NCBI GenBank assembly: GCA_963921425.1
Contig: OY992834.1
Location: 16,928,164 to 16,992,163 of the forward strand
Direction of reading: 5' to 3'
Length of the DNA stretch: 64,000 nucleotides
Source of the DNA: Dryas octopetala
Taxonomy: Eukaryota > Streptophyta > Magnoliopsida > Rosales > Rosaceae
The stretch's first letter is position 1, and each line of letters starts with the position of its first letter. Below are positions 23,001 through 34,437 of the stretch, in pieces. The notes under the pieces are model-generated. The model did no database searches, was not told where the DNA came from, and was given only the letters and a program-made list of their open reading frames with translations. Position numbers and translations under genes: made by a program.

Positions 23001-26000
23001 TAGAGAAACTTTATCTTGAGTAATCCCTTACTTTATAACAAAGTAAGAGACACATTCTTAGGCCTCACTCTGCAATGTGGTCTCATGATCGGAACCAAAC
23101 ATTTTTTAAGTCCACATTTGAGAATCACCCCCACAAAAAGCAGTCAAATTGGAAATCAAATCATTTGATTATCGTCATGGTCATTTCAATATCTATCAGG
23201 AACACTGTATTCCTCTATTTATTTGATCACATTTAGATGACTAAATAATTTCCAATTTGGCTTATTTTTTTGCAAGGATGATCCTTAAAGGGAAACTTAA
23301 AAAATGGGCAATTCAAATCACGGACCATATTGAGTGGCTCTATTGTGTCTGGAATCACTCAAGGAAAGGTTTTTGTATAAGATTATACATGTATATATAA
23401 ATACTTCTATAGATATGCACTTCCCACAAATGTCACACCATGAGATACTTTCACGTTCACTACATACCTTAAAACGAGCATGCAAAGTGAGTACGATATC
23501 ATTCAGTAGTGTGGCTGGCCAAGCTGGATCAGAGAGCTCTGATGCAATAATAGATTCTAGTTGATCAAATGTATCATGTGGACTTTGCATCCAGATCAGT
23601 GCCTTAATCACCATTGCTCGAACATAAACACACTCACACGCCACAGTTGTCCGCACAACTTCCATCAATGAAGCTAACAAACTAGCAATTGTATCATTGC
23701 CACCTACTCCAGTAGACAAAGAAGAGGTTCTTCGGGTACCTATGTGAAAAGAAAGGGCGGTGGGAAAGGAAACCAAGGGGCACACAATCAGATCACAAAA
23801 CATAACTTTCAGTTCTTCATGATAAATAATTTGTTTTGGATGTATTTAATAATCCTTTAATGTGATGGAAAGCAGCTCCCTTGTCATTCAAGTTTAAACA
23901 GCCCTAAGTAACTGCTCCAGAATTATTTGAAAAGTTTAGAGGAAAAAAAAAAGTAAAATAGAAAGAGTGAAAGTATAAGCCTTTCTTGGAAAGAAAATTT
24001 TAGAAGTAGCACTAGTTTATCTATGCCTAATCCTACTCACACCTAGAGAAACACAGGGCCTTTTTTTTTTTTTTTTTTGATAAGAAACAGACTGTCATTA
24101 AAATAAAGCAGTACATCATAGAACACAGTGGACAAGATGTCCACTATACAAGCACCTAGACAACAAGCTCTAAGAGAATAAAAGATCCAGACATACAAAG
24201 GTTTAGGAAATAATCTCCCTAATACACAACAGCCCCCCAATTAGACAAGATTACAGAAAATGAATAATCCCTAAAAATTAGAGTGACGGATGCCCATAAA
24301 GAAGCCCAAAACCGAGCTCTCTCCCACAGACTATCCATTCCCCCCTAGCATCATCAAAGACCCTTTTATTTCTCTCCATCATAATTACCCACAAAATAGC
24401 CATCACAGCACATCTCCCCAACACCATTCTCCTCTTCTTCCCTTCAAAAAACTTAAAACTCTCTGACAGCAAAGCAGTACAAGAATCTGGAATCTACCAC
24501 CTCAACCCCCCCTCCCTAAACAGCCTCTGCCACAAAGATAATGCAACTGGGCACTGCAAATTAAGTGTTCCAACTCTCCACCTCTCTTCTACAAATCATG
24601 CACCAATGAGGAGATAAAAAAGAAGAAGGTCTTCTTCGCTGAACCATATCACAGGTGTTCAGCCTTACATGAGCAACAATCCAGGCTAATACATTTAGCC
24701 CTCCAGATTACACGAGAGGGAGGAAAATGAGAAACAGAAGGATTATCCATTAATCCCCTCACAAAGGATTTACATGAAAAAACCCCAGCAGACTCCAAAT
24801 TTCAAATTCTCCTGTCTTCCTTTTGCGGGACCAACACAATATTTTACTCACCACATATAGCCTTTTATCTCAGGTTAAATTCTACTCATAACAGCCAGAT
24901 CTAAATTTAAAAAACACACATTTACTCCACACACCCTAACGTATTCCCAAACCACCCTTAAAAAGTTAACTATTTTAATTCTTTAAAACTTAAAAAATTA
25001 AAATGCTATATAAAAATTTCTCTCCCCTTCCTCCTGTTGGTTCCCCTACCCCTCTCCCACTAGGTCAATTGCACCATGGCACTACATTTTCTGCAGCACC
25101 ATGGCATTGTAATTTCTGCAATGCCACAAAGCCATGGCTCATTAACTAAATTTTATTTATGTTTTTTATTACTGACTTTATGTTTAAGTTTTTAGATTTA
25201 AGAGAAATAAGAAAATTAAATAAATATAGTCCTGTTTGGCAATTTTGAAGAGGGATAAAATTGAGATTAAAATTTCATTAAAACTTGGGTGTGGAGATCA
25301 ATTTTCTGGGTGTGAATGGAATCCCCTTTACTTCTTTTTCGGGTCTTCTTGGTCTTTTTAAGAGGAAACATAGGCCTTATCTGTAAGTTTCCCAAGACTT
25401 CAACAGAAAACAAGTGGACTTGGATAATCTTATATGTTTGGTATGATGAAACAATGGCACACCATCGTTCTGCCAGAAGCCCAAAAAGACGAACAATATA
25501 AATATTAGCATTTCAAGAAGTTAATAAATGAATCAAATAAGATGCATGTGTAAATTTTATGAATGCCTGAAAATTAGTTACTACACACAAAAATACACGG
25601 TTGCATTTCAATTAGTCGAGAAGATAACTAGTTTATAAACAAAAAAATCCCCAGTCGCCTCTGGTCAGAGAAACCACAGCTTAATCTTCCATAAAACAAC
25701 CTTCCAATTCATTACACAGGAGGACATTTTTATAAGAAACACGGATTTTTATCAATAAGAAAAGAAAAATGATACAAGGAGGATGAATGAGATGTCCACC
25801 AAAATTTATGATCAATGACCCTCTAGAATATTACATGAAAGATGATATGCAAGATATGGAGCAGCAAATAAAAAGTTAAAAAAATTCCTATGAAAAATAA
25901 AAAGTTAGAATATTACTTTCAGTATGTGAGGTTTCATTACTATCCAAATCTTGTGAATCGAGAGTCTCAGAAAATGTGTTAACATGCATTGTTTCATCAA

Positions 26001-29000
26001 TATCCTGTATGCCTAGAGAAAAAGCAGCAGCCCGACTTTTCCCCATCTCCTGCACAACTCTTGCTGCTGCATGGAGTACTGGCCTAGAGAAACTACGGAA
26101 AGCACTCTCCAACCTGAAACAAAAGCAGGAAACATAGAAGAATTAGAAGATTATTTAATCAATTTCGAAAAGATGGTCATTGACAAACTACAAAGTTTAA
26201 CCAGACTCCTAAACATGAAAAACATGCTTCACAAACAACCTCCCAACATCAATTATTAGCAGCATCTGATACCAAAACAAGAGAGCAAGCAAAAGATAGA
26301 CAGGCAGGCAGAGAGAGAGGGGGAGAAAGAGAGCTCCTTAAACCTTCTCATTACAAGTTTAATAAGGGGTTGTGGACGCCTTGTCTTCTGAGATTTATCT
26401 TTGGCGGAATCCTTCACAGAAGGTGCTTCTGGCAACTTGAGGATCTCCCTAGTTAATCGGTACCATCCAGCAGCTCGCTCTTCAGTCCTACATTATGAAA
26501 AGGTAAGGAGAAATTTATTTAAAAATAAGTAGGTGAGTGGAAGACCAGTTATAGAATAATTTACCATCCAATTATAACCTTGTGATGTTAAAAAGAAAAC
26601 AAAGGCATAGAAGACACACCTCTCTGCATTATCGTGCTTTCCCAATACACATAAGATTGCCTCAAAACAGACTCTTTCGCTGGGATCCAGGAAGAGTTGA
26701 TAGAGCACAGAGTTGAACACAGATTTAATATGAGGTCTCTCTGTACACAAATCATTTTCAAGAAACAAATAATATAAATCATACAACTTACAAGGATACA
26801 AATACAATAAATAGAGAGAGAAAACAAAAAATCTTCAAAAAGAGCTACCATCCAATGCTCGTGCTCTAGAAATTGTATGGCACAACCTTGCTAGAGCAAC
26901 TCTAGCAAGAACATCATGCAAATGGAGAACATCCTGTAAAGCCCCTGATATATAGAAGAATAAAACATGGTGCCACAAAATACAGTGAGAAGAAATGATT
27001 AAGCATATTAAGATAACAAACTAACTTTATAATTTGGACTACCTAGATTAAAAGCAATCTAAAATGGTATTAAACCAGAGAAGACTTGAAATCATTTCCT
27101 TCACAAACTTCATTGTATAAGCATATCTGAGAGCAGACCAAGTCTTTTCTTTTCTTTATTTTTGTACAACTAAAACATTAAAAACAATTTATTAAGGCAC
27201 CAAGTTGCATAAATATCAGAAAATGTAATAAACCAAACATTTTGAAACGCTCTAGTCAACTATATAACAACTTTGATAAAAAGAAACAAAATGGGGTCCA
27301 CATGACAGAACCTCAAAGGATTGGCTAGAAGCTGTGTCTCAAACCAAAGACATTTTCTTATTCCATTGTAATAATTAGATCCCTTGTTTATTCTTTTCTT
27401 TTTTGGCTAGGAAACAAAACTTTATGAAGGAAAAAGCTACAAATTAGTTCCGTTGTTAATTAACTGACTTATATTTTTCCAAGTTATTACAAAAGTTCAG
27501 ATTTCTTTCAATTGGAATGGCTATCCAGAAAATTATGCAAATTACAGAAACCACTGACCAGAGTGTATATGATAAGTTTGCAATTTGCAACCATGTAAGT
27601 CAAGACATCAGATGAACAATAGCATAACCCTAGACTTTGAACTAGGAATAAAGCCTAATAGTTTAAGAAACTTTGCTCTCAATTTGGGCATCATAACCAA
27701 AAATATAGAAACTTAAATTTTTTTTGTAAATATCAGTGCATGTCACCTTAAACAACAAACCCATCATTAACAACAGTAACAGAATCTGACAACAAAGATT
27801 GGGAAGAATACCTCCAGGCTGTGCATGATTCCCTACACAAAGGCAATAGATTTTAAGGCATTAGAGGTATAAACACTACCAAAGTTTAGTTTCATGATTA
27901 CATGGTGATTACAAGTACACAATAGAAATGTGAAAGCTTTGCAAGGTTAAATTAATTAAATCACCTAAGCCCATTGCAACTGCATAAGGGTCCTTTGTAG
28001 CAAGCTCAGATAGAATTTCCAAAGCATGCCTTACAGCAACAGGATCAGCAAATGAAACCCTGAAGTGAAACACAAAGTTGTTTGACTTGGAGAACCGATT
28101 TCACGACACAGATGCAATTTCTAAAATTACCACGGCATCCATGAAGTATTTAAAGAAAATTAAATCAATGTTGGAAGTTTAAGGATAACTATAAAAACAG
28201 ATTCAAAGCATAAAAAAGGACAAGAAAAAAACAGAAACCATAAAATAAATAAAAATAAAAACTTTCAATCAAAACAAAGTGCTCCAACTAAAAATTAAAG
28301 TCATGTATCGTTACATCATTCTCCTCTATTCTATTAGATTGGAAGGCAGCAGCTGAATAGATACATGTCTATTTAGTCATGGGTTGGGTGGTGTTTTAAC
28401 TTTGACTGTAGAGTGCTTTGTAGATCTCATGTGGACTCCTTGTCTACAGCTATTGTACATTTTGAATTGTTCAATAGAACCACAAATAAATATATGACAA
28501 AAAATATCAGAACCAGATAGATCTACGCCACATCACTTATATAAGGAAATTGATATAACCACATCACTTATATAAGGAAATTGATATAGTGAATTTTCCC
28601 ATGCAACAACTTTATGCAATCAAAAATTGACTACCAGAGTTAGGAAAACAAACCCTTGAATAGCACGATACAGAAATGCTGGGTTTCCTGGATCCAATGG
28701 AAGTCTCCTCAAAGCACTTAGGGCAGCGTATTGCAAGTTACTCCGGAGGATGAACTGAAGTTGAAAATATAAATGAAATAAGTAAAACAAGGAATAGCTC
28801 ACCCAACCATATTAAAAACCAAGAGACACCATCCAGAAACAACCCTAAACCCTTCTTCAGAGTTTAGAGATAGTTCCTTTAATGCTATTTTGTTAGATTG
28901 AAATCCTGTTGTGCTTTAGCTTACTGTTCCTTTTATCTCATTGTAGCATATTTGATGCCTTTTGTATGTTTTCTGTTTGTTTTAGCTTGCTAGAGATTTA

Positions 29001-32000
29001 AGTGGACATCTTGTCCCTTATTTTGTAACCTCTATCTTTGTTTCAATAAAATCTGTTTCCTATAAAATAAAAAATAAAAAAACAAATGACTAATGTTTCA
29101 CAAAGTGAACCAGACACCTAACTGGTCTCTGGTATCTTCAGATTTCATGAATGGACATGATTTTTCTAAAAAACAATAAAATACTAGAAATTATACTATG
29201 GTTACTAACTGCAATGCTGCATACTAAACAGCAAAATTTAAGAAAAGTTCATGACCTGCCACCAAAAAATAAGAAAAGTTCATGACCCACTAATGATAAA
29301 TAAGTGCTAGCAATGAGGTCTGTGCACAGTTCTTAGTTGTAAGGAAAATGACCAATACCACACACGGTTGAGCAAGTAGAGGAATCCACCATGAAACACA
29401 ATTCCAAGCCTTCCAGCAGAAAAAATACAAAACCTAAGCAGATATATTTTACCTCCTTATCACCACCTTTGGTCCCAAACACACCTTTCTTGCGTTTTTG
29501 CGGGCCATCAGCAACCTAGAAAATAATATATGTATAAGAACAGACCTTTAGAAAATTGAAGCTTAAAGGCATCATAGATCTGTCAAATAAGATTCATCTT
29601 GATAAAACCCAAAAAAAAAAAAAAAAAGATATCTTTTTTGGTTGTGGGCAACTAAAATACCAATGAAATGGCGACATTTTCTTGTCCTTTGTATTGAATT
29701 TTCTCCTCCTACCCATTCAGTTTCGTTCATTGTAAAGTTATCAAAACAAAGAGTAAGTTTCTATAATGCAAAGGTGGTTTTGAAGAGGCCACTGCACACC
29801 TATTATTCATCTTTAAACCACCAATGAGACCTCAGTCTTCTAAGGTTCTTCCCAGGCTTTTTATTATTATTATATGATAGAAAACAGATACATTTATTAA
29901 TTAAAATGGACAATGGTACAATGACGGTTTGGAACTGAAGAACAGTGTTACACAAGCAAATGGATTATTTTAAAAAAAGAAACATATTTAGTTACTCAAA
30001 TCATATGTACAAACACGTGGATAAGGAATCCACTGCCTAGATACAGTTGTTGTAATCAGTATTGCCTTTTTTAACATTTTGAATCAGTATCGTCTTTGGT
30101 TGGATTGCCAATGTTACTAAATACCTAAATTATTCTTTTTAACCAACAAGAAGAAAATTCTACAGATGATTCTGACATAAGCCTTTAGTAAGCACAAAAG
30201 AGTAAGACACAGATGACCATTACCCGGTCCATTACGCATACCTTATCAAGAATGCCAAACACAATTTCGTACAATTTGGACAATATTTCAGAATTGGTTG
30301 AAGGAGCATACGTAAGAGCCTTCAAAGCTTGCAGTCTTCGTGCATGAACTTGAACAAAATAAAAAGTAAAAAATAACAAACAGAAGTCAAGATGTAATTT
30401 ACATTGATAAACAGAAGATAATTATGAGACAATTCAATTACTTTTTTTTTTCCCCTTTTTAAGCATCTTTACCCTGATGCTCTCACTAATGTAAGATCAA
30501 GTTGATAATAAAAAGCAAAAATATGGTAAGACTGTTCCTCAAAAACATGAATGTTTTTATTAAGACCATAACCCACACAAGTAATGTAACAACAGATAGA
30601 AAACTTTCAAATCAATTAGTAAAATACACTATCTACAAAGTGAGGATACCTAAGTTGCCCTCACATATTTTTAAAATCAAGTTAAATCAAAAAATATCTA
30701 AAAGCATTAATTACATAGAAGGTACCAGGCCACCAACAAGCTGCCATTCCCACCCATTATTCTTTTCTTTTTTTCTTTTTAAAGAAACTTAAAGTTTGAA
30801 TTTATTTTAGAAGAAACACAACTTTATTGCTATGGACAAAAACAATACATGATAGTGGACAAGAAGCTCAAACCAACACTACAGTACAAAGACAATACAG
30901 CACAAATCCTCCCAAACTACAACCTGAAAACTGGACGAAACTTAAATTATAACACGGCTGCTCTCCAATCTGATAAAATAACAGAAAAAGAAGTAACCCT
31001 AAATTCTGAAGAAACCAAGACCCAAAGGGAAGACCAGAATCTGACTTTGTCCCTAAGCAAAGCTCCTCCAACCCTACCCTTTTATAGTCTATTCCCACCC
31101 ATTATTCTTGAACATTTCGAAATAAAGACTAAATTAAAAATAATATAGTTGGCCAAGAATATAACACAGGAGACACAAGAGTGAAAGTGAATCACCAAGA
31201 ATACTTCAAATTCAAAATAAGAAAAAGAACAACACTGGATAAGACCACTCAAAAATCAGGCCAGAAATTTCATCCACCATCTCTAGCACTACAAACAAAA
31301 CAACTAAAGGAAAAGTAATCTAAGCACCATACTCTACATGAATTATATAAGATTTCATTTGAATGACATAATTTACGTACTTATTAAAGTCAGTCAGTCT
31401 CACTCACCAACTTCTATGCATATAGTTTTATAGACCTAGTTCAAATTAAGCCCTCAAAATTTAAGGCTTAGTTAACCAAGTTCACCATATACAGACTTAA
31501 AATAGATAAATTGTGTCCTCAGTATGCGCTTGAAACCAAAACTTTGTGCAGTGTGTTTTCTTAATAGACAAGAGGGGTGTGGTATTGGGGAGGTGCGCTG
31601 TGATGGCTGTCCTTTTGGGTAATATGGATGGAAAGTAATAGAAGGATATTTGATGATGTTAAGGGGGAAGGGTTGGAAAATCTATGGGAGAGAGCCTGGT
31701 TTTGGGCGGATATGTTTCGGTTTCTTCAGAGTTTAGAGACTATTCTTTTTCTGTAATTATGTTTGATTTGAGTGTAGTGTTTTAGAGTCTTGATGGTTTC
31801 TGCTCTGTGTAACTGTTATATTTGACATGTTGCTGGTATACTTCTTTGTTGTAAGTTTTTAGATTTTAAGTTTAGTGGATATCTTATCCACTGTATTCTA
31901 AAATTCTGTTTGTCTTAATAAAAGTCTGTTTCCTATCAAAATATAAAAGGTTTTCTTAATAGACAACATGCTACTATAAAGTTAAAAACTACGCCAACAA

Positions 32001-33979
32001 TCAGACAACCATGAAATGTAGTGATAAAAAGAAGCCAAAACAGTATTAAATCACAAGTGAAATCAAAGACTGATACCGTACATTCTACATCAGCATTTGA
32101 AGCCTCTGTTGATAGCTGATTTACTATTCTTGGAACAACATCAGCCCTAGTCACCCCTCCAACAGCATCAATGTCTGCTAGAGCATCCCAGTTTGGGGTT
32201 GGGATGCCGCCACCGCTGGTCACACCCTGTGCACCGGTATCTGACAAAATCCTGGCCAAGTAATAATAGACATATCGAAGAACGCTCTTATCTTCACACT
32301 GCTGATTGAGCTGAAGAAAGAGAGAAGAATTATCAAAAAGCATTGCTTTGAACCATGCAATTTATGTATCAGTTATCATAGGCAGAGTATAAGACCTCTT
32401 TGATCAAAAACAAAAAATACTAAAAAAAATTTATTAGGGAGAAGTTCATTGACACCCCCTGAGGTTTGGACTTATTCCAATCAAACTCCTCAGGTTTCAT
32501 TTATTCCACCAAAACCCCAAATTTTTAACAGATGTGAACTCCTACTAACAGTCAAAGGGCAAACCCATCATTTGAACCTTACAAAAATTAAATATAAAAT
32601 ATAAAATCTCTTTTAAAACTCAGACTAAAAAACTAAAATGTTGGGGAGGCGCCTCCTCACTACCTTCCTCTTGTCTTGTTCATGGAGAGATGCTAAGATC
32701 TCCCTTCATCTTAGGCTTCAAGAAGACCAAGAGGTCCAACACCATCGGAAATAAATGCAAAGATACCCATCACTATATTTACAGCTCCAAACATTTCAAA
32801 CAAACCCCTCAAATCCCTCTTCTTTTCACAGCTCACTCTTCTCTCTCTTTCTCACACTCACACAAACCCCAGTTTCTCTCTCCACATGAAGCCTCAACTT
32901 GGAAACTTTTTACTAAAAAAACCCACATTGTTTCCGGTCCTAACTTTAATTAGACTTCTGGGTCTTGCTCCAATGGTATTGTTCATGTGAATTCTAGATC
33001 CTAACTTTAATTAGACTCCGCAACTACATCCCATCAATAAGTGAAAATAGCAAAATATATAAATATGTGCATAGGAGCATGGACAAGATACATAGTTAAA
33101 ATGCAATTGGAAACCCATTTGAAGATGGAATAACAAATGAAGAAGGATATGTACGCAACATGTAAATGAGAGAAAGATACCATGAGAAGAGAAGGTGCGA
33201 CCGAGGGGTCAACAGAATTGTATACGGCAAGCTTGGGAAAGACGTGATTCACTAACTGCTTCTGGGAACTTTTCTATTCACGATGAAGAAGGAATAGAAA
33301 AACAGAACTTCCATTAAAAAAAAAAAAAGGAACATTTACACTACAAAATAGGTGAGTGAAAGAGGTGATGAGTAATAGCTACCTGATCGAATGTAGCAGC
33401 TAATTCGTGAATACTCCTCGCAAGTTGTGCATATGAAACGGGCTGCAATTCCAATTAACACCAATTACTCAGAATTCATTGAACTCAACCAACAACTAAA
33501 CGGATCAGAATTCATTGCGCTAATTATACACACATATATATATAAAGAAAATAAGAAAATTTCGACGAATTGGACCTTCTTCTTCTGCCTCTGCTTCTGG
33601 GGCATCAAGATGTTAGTGCGAACGGGATTCAACGCAGCTTTAGCGGCAGAGATGGTGTCGTTTTGGATCTGCATCAGCGCCGCCCTCTTCGACCTCTTCT
33701 CCCCAGCCGGCTTCCCCAAAGCCGTCGGAAGAGCTGGGCTGCCTTTTGGCGGTGGTGGTGAAGCCGCATAAGCAGACTGAGCCGACTGAGAGGACGAGGA
33801 AGACGACGTCGTTGTGGACGCGGAGGCTGATACTGTGGATGGGTCCGCCGTTATCAGATCCATTAGCGTCGTCCCTGACGAATCCTAAACAAAAACACCA
33901 ACATTTCAAAATTAAAAAAATAAGGAAAAGAGGAAATGTGGAAGTGCGAGTGCATCTCATGATCAGGACTTACCGCCAT
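14072..33979 (-). CDS. TASH3: TASH3, SH3-domain large subunit of the TPLATE (TSET) endocytic complex
   Basis: A plasma-membrane adaptor subunit; the plant TPLATE complex is known to drive clathrin-mediated endocytosis. Twenty-seven coding exons: 33979-33974, 33884-33576, 33442-33383, 33261-33181, 32310-32082, 30348-30242, 29515-29453, 28754-28654, 28059-27965, 27832-27812, 26944-26849, 26740-26620, 26487-26344, 26113-25917, 23739-23468, 22022-21921, 21444-21268, 21029-20841, 20502-20261, 20183-20037, 19053-18837, 16562-16434, 16332-16216, 14946-14872, 14790-14611, 14371-14312 and 14146-14072. All junctions keep frame: 3612 nt, 1203 aa, against about 1198 aa recalled for Arabidopsis. The N-terminus begins MADSSGTTLMDLIT and is Ser/Ala/Pro-rich. 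Helical adaptin-trunk-like sequence fills most of the protein; Ser/Gly-rich linkers lie at about 1035-1145. The SH3 domain covers 1148-1201 (ALYDF, GWFYV, GLVP..YV). Exon 10 is only 21 nt. Introns are loaded with L1 pieces, but no exon is damaged. Confidence 0.92.
15848..16170. mobile_element. Foldback MITE in TASH3 intron 23
   Basis: The 323-bp element has long inverted ends (GGCTTATTCGCGTCAATGCC on the left against GGCTTATTTATGCCAATGCC from the right) and pairs almost throughout its length. It is flanked by a perfect 9-bp duplication, TAAAAGAAA, at 15839-15847 and 16171-16179, which points to a Mutator-type MITE. It sits 45 bp from exon 23. It has no coding capacity. Confidence 0.88.
17641..18060 (-). 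mobile_element. L1-type LINE 3' fragment in TASH3 intron 21
   Basis: Minus-strand reading gives MERNRRIFDDR, the conserved tail motif of plant L1 reverse transcriptase proteins, followed by the usual 3' noncoding stretch with the hairpin GATGGACAAGGGGTCCATC (17700-17718) and an A-rich end. It is 5'-truncated. It lies in the same orientation as the host gene. An unrelated Ser/Thr/Pro-rich frame at 17201-17611 with a GA microsatellite lies beside it and is not recognised. Confidence 0.75.
19110..19400 (-). mobile_element. L1-type LINE 3' fragment in TASH3 intron 20
   Basis: The minus strand keeps the conserved order of an L1 tail: a degenerate ERDRRIF, then WSSLWASLSPVFRD, then LLDWGAA. Both ends are truncated, and frame breaks are present. 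Confidence 0.65.
19462..19669. repeat. Long near-perfect foldback in TASH3 intron 20
   Basis: The arms at 19462-19554 and 19577-19669 are about 93 nt each and nearly complementary, with a loop of about 22 nt. The left arm begins TGGTCCCTCAACTACCAAAC; the right arm ends GTTTGGTAGTTGAGGGACCA. A second small inverted pair follows (AAAACAGATGATTCT near 19678 and its complement near 19737). No flanking duplication was fixed. Because it lies in an intron, the transcript could fold into a long hairpin. It is most likely a foldback MITE. Confidence 0.85.
21100..21185 (+). mobile_element. L1 3'-end remnant in TASH3 intron 17
   Basis: Only the last 85 bp of a plant L1 remain: the hairpin GTGGACACACCTTGTCCAC (21105-21123), then a TTTTGTTTATAAAAGC-type end and an A-rich tail. 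It is oriented opposite to the host gene. Confidence 0.6.
21515..21860 (-). mobile_element. L1-type LINE 3' fragment in TASH3 intron 16
   Basis: Minus-strand frames give FGRLFWLWSLDSLKISRGF then FLIFC.DWRAA, matching the WASL..FKDIP..DWRAA end of plant L1 proteins. The 3' noncoding part and an A-rich tail follow. The tail hairpin is eroded here (GTGGACAAGACATATGC). It is 5'-truncated. Confidence 0.7.
22300..22560 (-). mobile_element. L1-type LINE 3' fragment in TASH3 intron 15
   Basis: The minus strand reads FEDKVEEVNLLLDRIKFMAS then LWTSLTKHFKDIPF, the terminal stretch of plant L1 ORF2-type proteins. The 3' end retains a partly broken hairpin (CTGACAAGTTGTCCACT near 22355). It is truncated. 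Confidence 0.72.
24060..24860 (-). mobile_element. L1-type LINE 3' fragment with A-tail in TASH3 intron 14
   Basis: About 800 bp with the 3' A-tail (T-run at 24061-24078 on the plus strand), the hairpin AGTGGACAAGATGTCCACT (24127-24145) and, on the minus strand, AVMAILWVIMMERNKRVFDD. Further upstream lies a decayed zf-RVT part. It is the best preserved of the intronic L1 tails. A second short piece of the same kind lies at about 25720-25830 in this intron. Confidence 0.82.
28340..28500 (+). mobile_element. L1 3'-end remnant in TASH3 intron 8
   Basis: Noncoding 3' end of an L1 on the plus strand: a degenerate DWKAAAE end, GTGGACTCCTTGTCTAC (28431-28447, one G-U pair in the stem), then AATTGTTCAATAGAA and an A-rich tail. 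Confidence 0.6.
28880..29075 (+). mobile_element. L1 3'-end remnant in TASH3 intron 7
   Basis: The segment contains AGTGGACATCTTGTCC (29001-29016), TTTGTTTCAATAAAATCTG and an A-rich terminus, all typical of the 3' untranslated end shared by the L1 copies here. It is opposite to the host gene. Confidence 0.68.
29860..30050 (-). mobile_element. L1 3'-end remnant in TASH3 intron 6
   Basis: The segment runs from a T-rich start (ATGATAGAAAACAGATACAT) to GTGGATAAGGAATCCAC (30017-30033), a hairpin variant in which both stem sides differ from the common form but still pair. Confidence 0.55.
30795..31130 (-). mobile_element. L1-type LINE 3' fragment in TASH3 intron 5
   Basis: The minus strand shows the L1 3' tail and a frame with LCLGTKSDSGLPFGSWFLQNLGL and FLLFYQIGEQPCYN, a frame-shifted version of the WASL..FRDI..DWRAAV end. 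The hairpin is broken (AGTGGACAAGAAGCTCA near 30854). Confidence 0.68.
31550..31950 (+). mobile_element. L1-type LINE 3' fragment in TASH3 intron 5
   Basis: The plus strand contains a GCAVMAVLLGNMDG-like start followed by RRIFDDVKGEGLENLWERAW, then the 3' noncoding part with hairpin AGTGGATATCTTATCCACT (31874-31892), TCTTAATAAAAGTCTG and an A-rich tail. It is 5'-truncated and opposite to TASH3. Confidence 0.78.
32435..32700. repeat. Possible MITE end in TASH3 intron 4
   Basis: The segment GACACCCCCTGAGGTTTGGA followed by two CCTCAGG-type phrases resembles the end of a dispersed TIR element. I could not find the matching opposite end, so it is listed as an unplaced repeat. A CT-rich stretch (32820-32900) follows with no gene. 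Confidence 0.3.
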
Positions 33980-34340
33980 GGCTAAGCTTTTGCAATCAGA
34001 AGGAGAGGAGAGGACTCCTGCTTTGCTTTCGTTTTCCTCAGTACAACTTAGGTACAACCAAATCCACGCAAAAACCCTGAAATTGGCTTATTATGATTAA
34101 GCCAAACCAATTTTAAAATCTTCAATATTTAAGCAGAGATTCACAGATTCACAATGGAACAAAAATCTAATAGGACATAAATTCAACAATTACCTTTTGA
34201 ATTTTTTTTCTTTATTACTGAAAACCTTAAGAGAAACCCCAAACTGAGAGACAATCAGAAAAGAGCTGCGGCAACTGCCGAGCTGAAATCCGATGCGAGG
34301 AACGAAGAGAGAGAGTGGGGGGGGAGAGCGAGAAACGTCG
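33980..34340 (-). promoter_or_regulatory. TASH3 leader and proximal promoter region
   Basis: The sequence upstream of the TASH3 start codon. The ATG lies in AGCCATGG context, and the first coding exon contributes only two codons before the GTAAGT donor. A CT/GA-rich leader (34300-34330) and the transcription start are expected here. No clear TATA box is seen. A transposon begins about 100 bp further upstream. Confidence 0.45.
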
Positions 34341-34437
34341 TCCTTTTGGTGTTACTGTAAATCCATGTCAGCATTTGTGGTGTTACTTTTTCGTTAATAA
34401 GCTGCCACCTGTTTATTAATTTTACTAAAAAAAAAAA

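Noticed and set aside
32074..32082. Alternative TASH3 exon 5 donor GTATCA at 32076
   Set aside because: It leaves the next exon out of frame with an early stop. The donor GTACGG after 32082 restores VEFHARRLQ.
14072..33979. Splitting TASH3 into several genes because of the long introns
   Set aside because: All 27 exons join in one frame to a single protein of the expected length and end with the SH3 domain.
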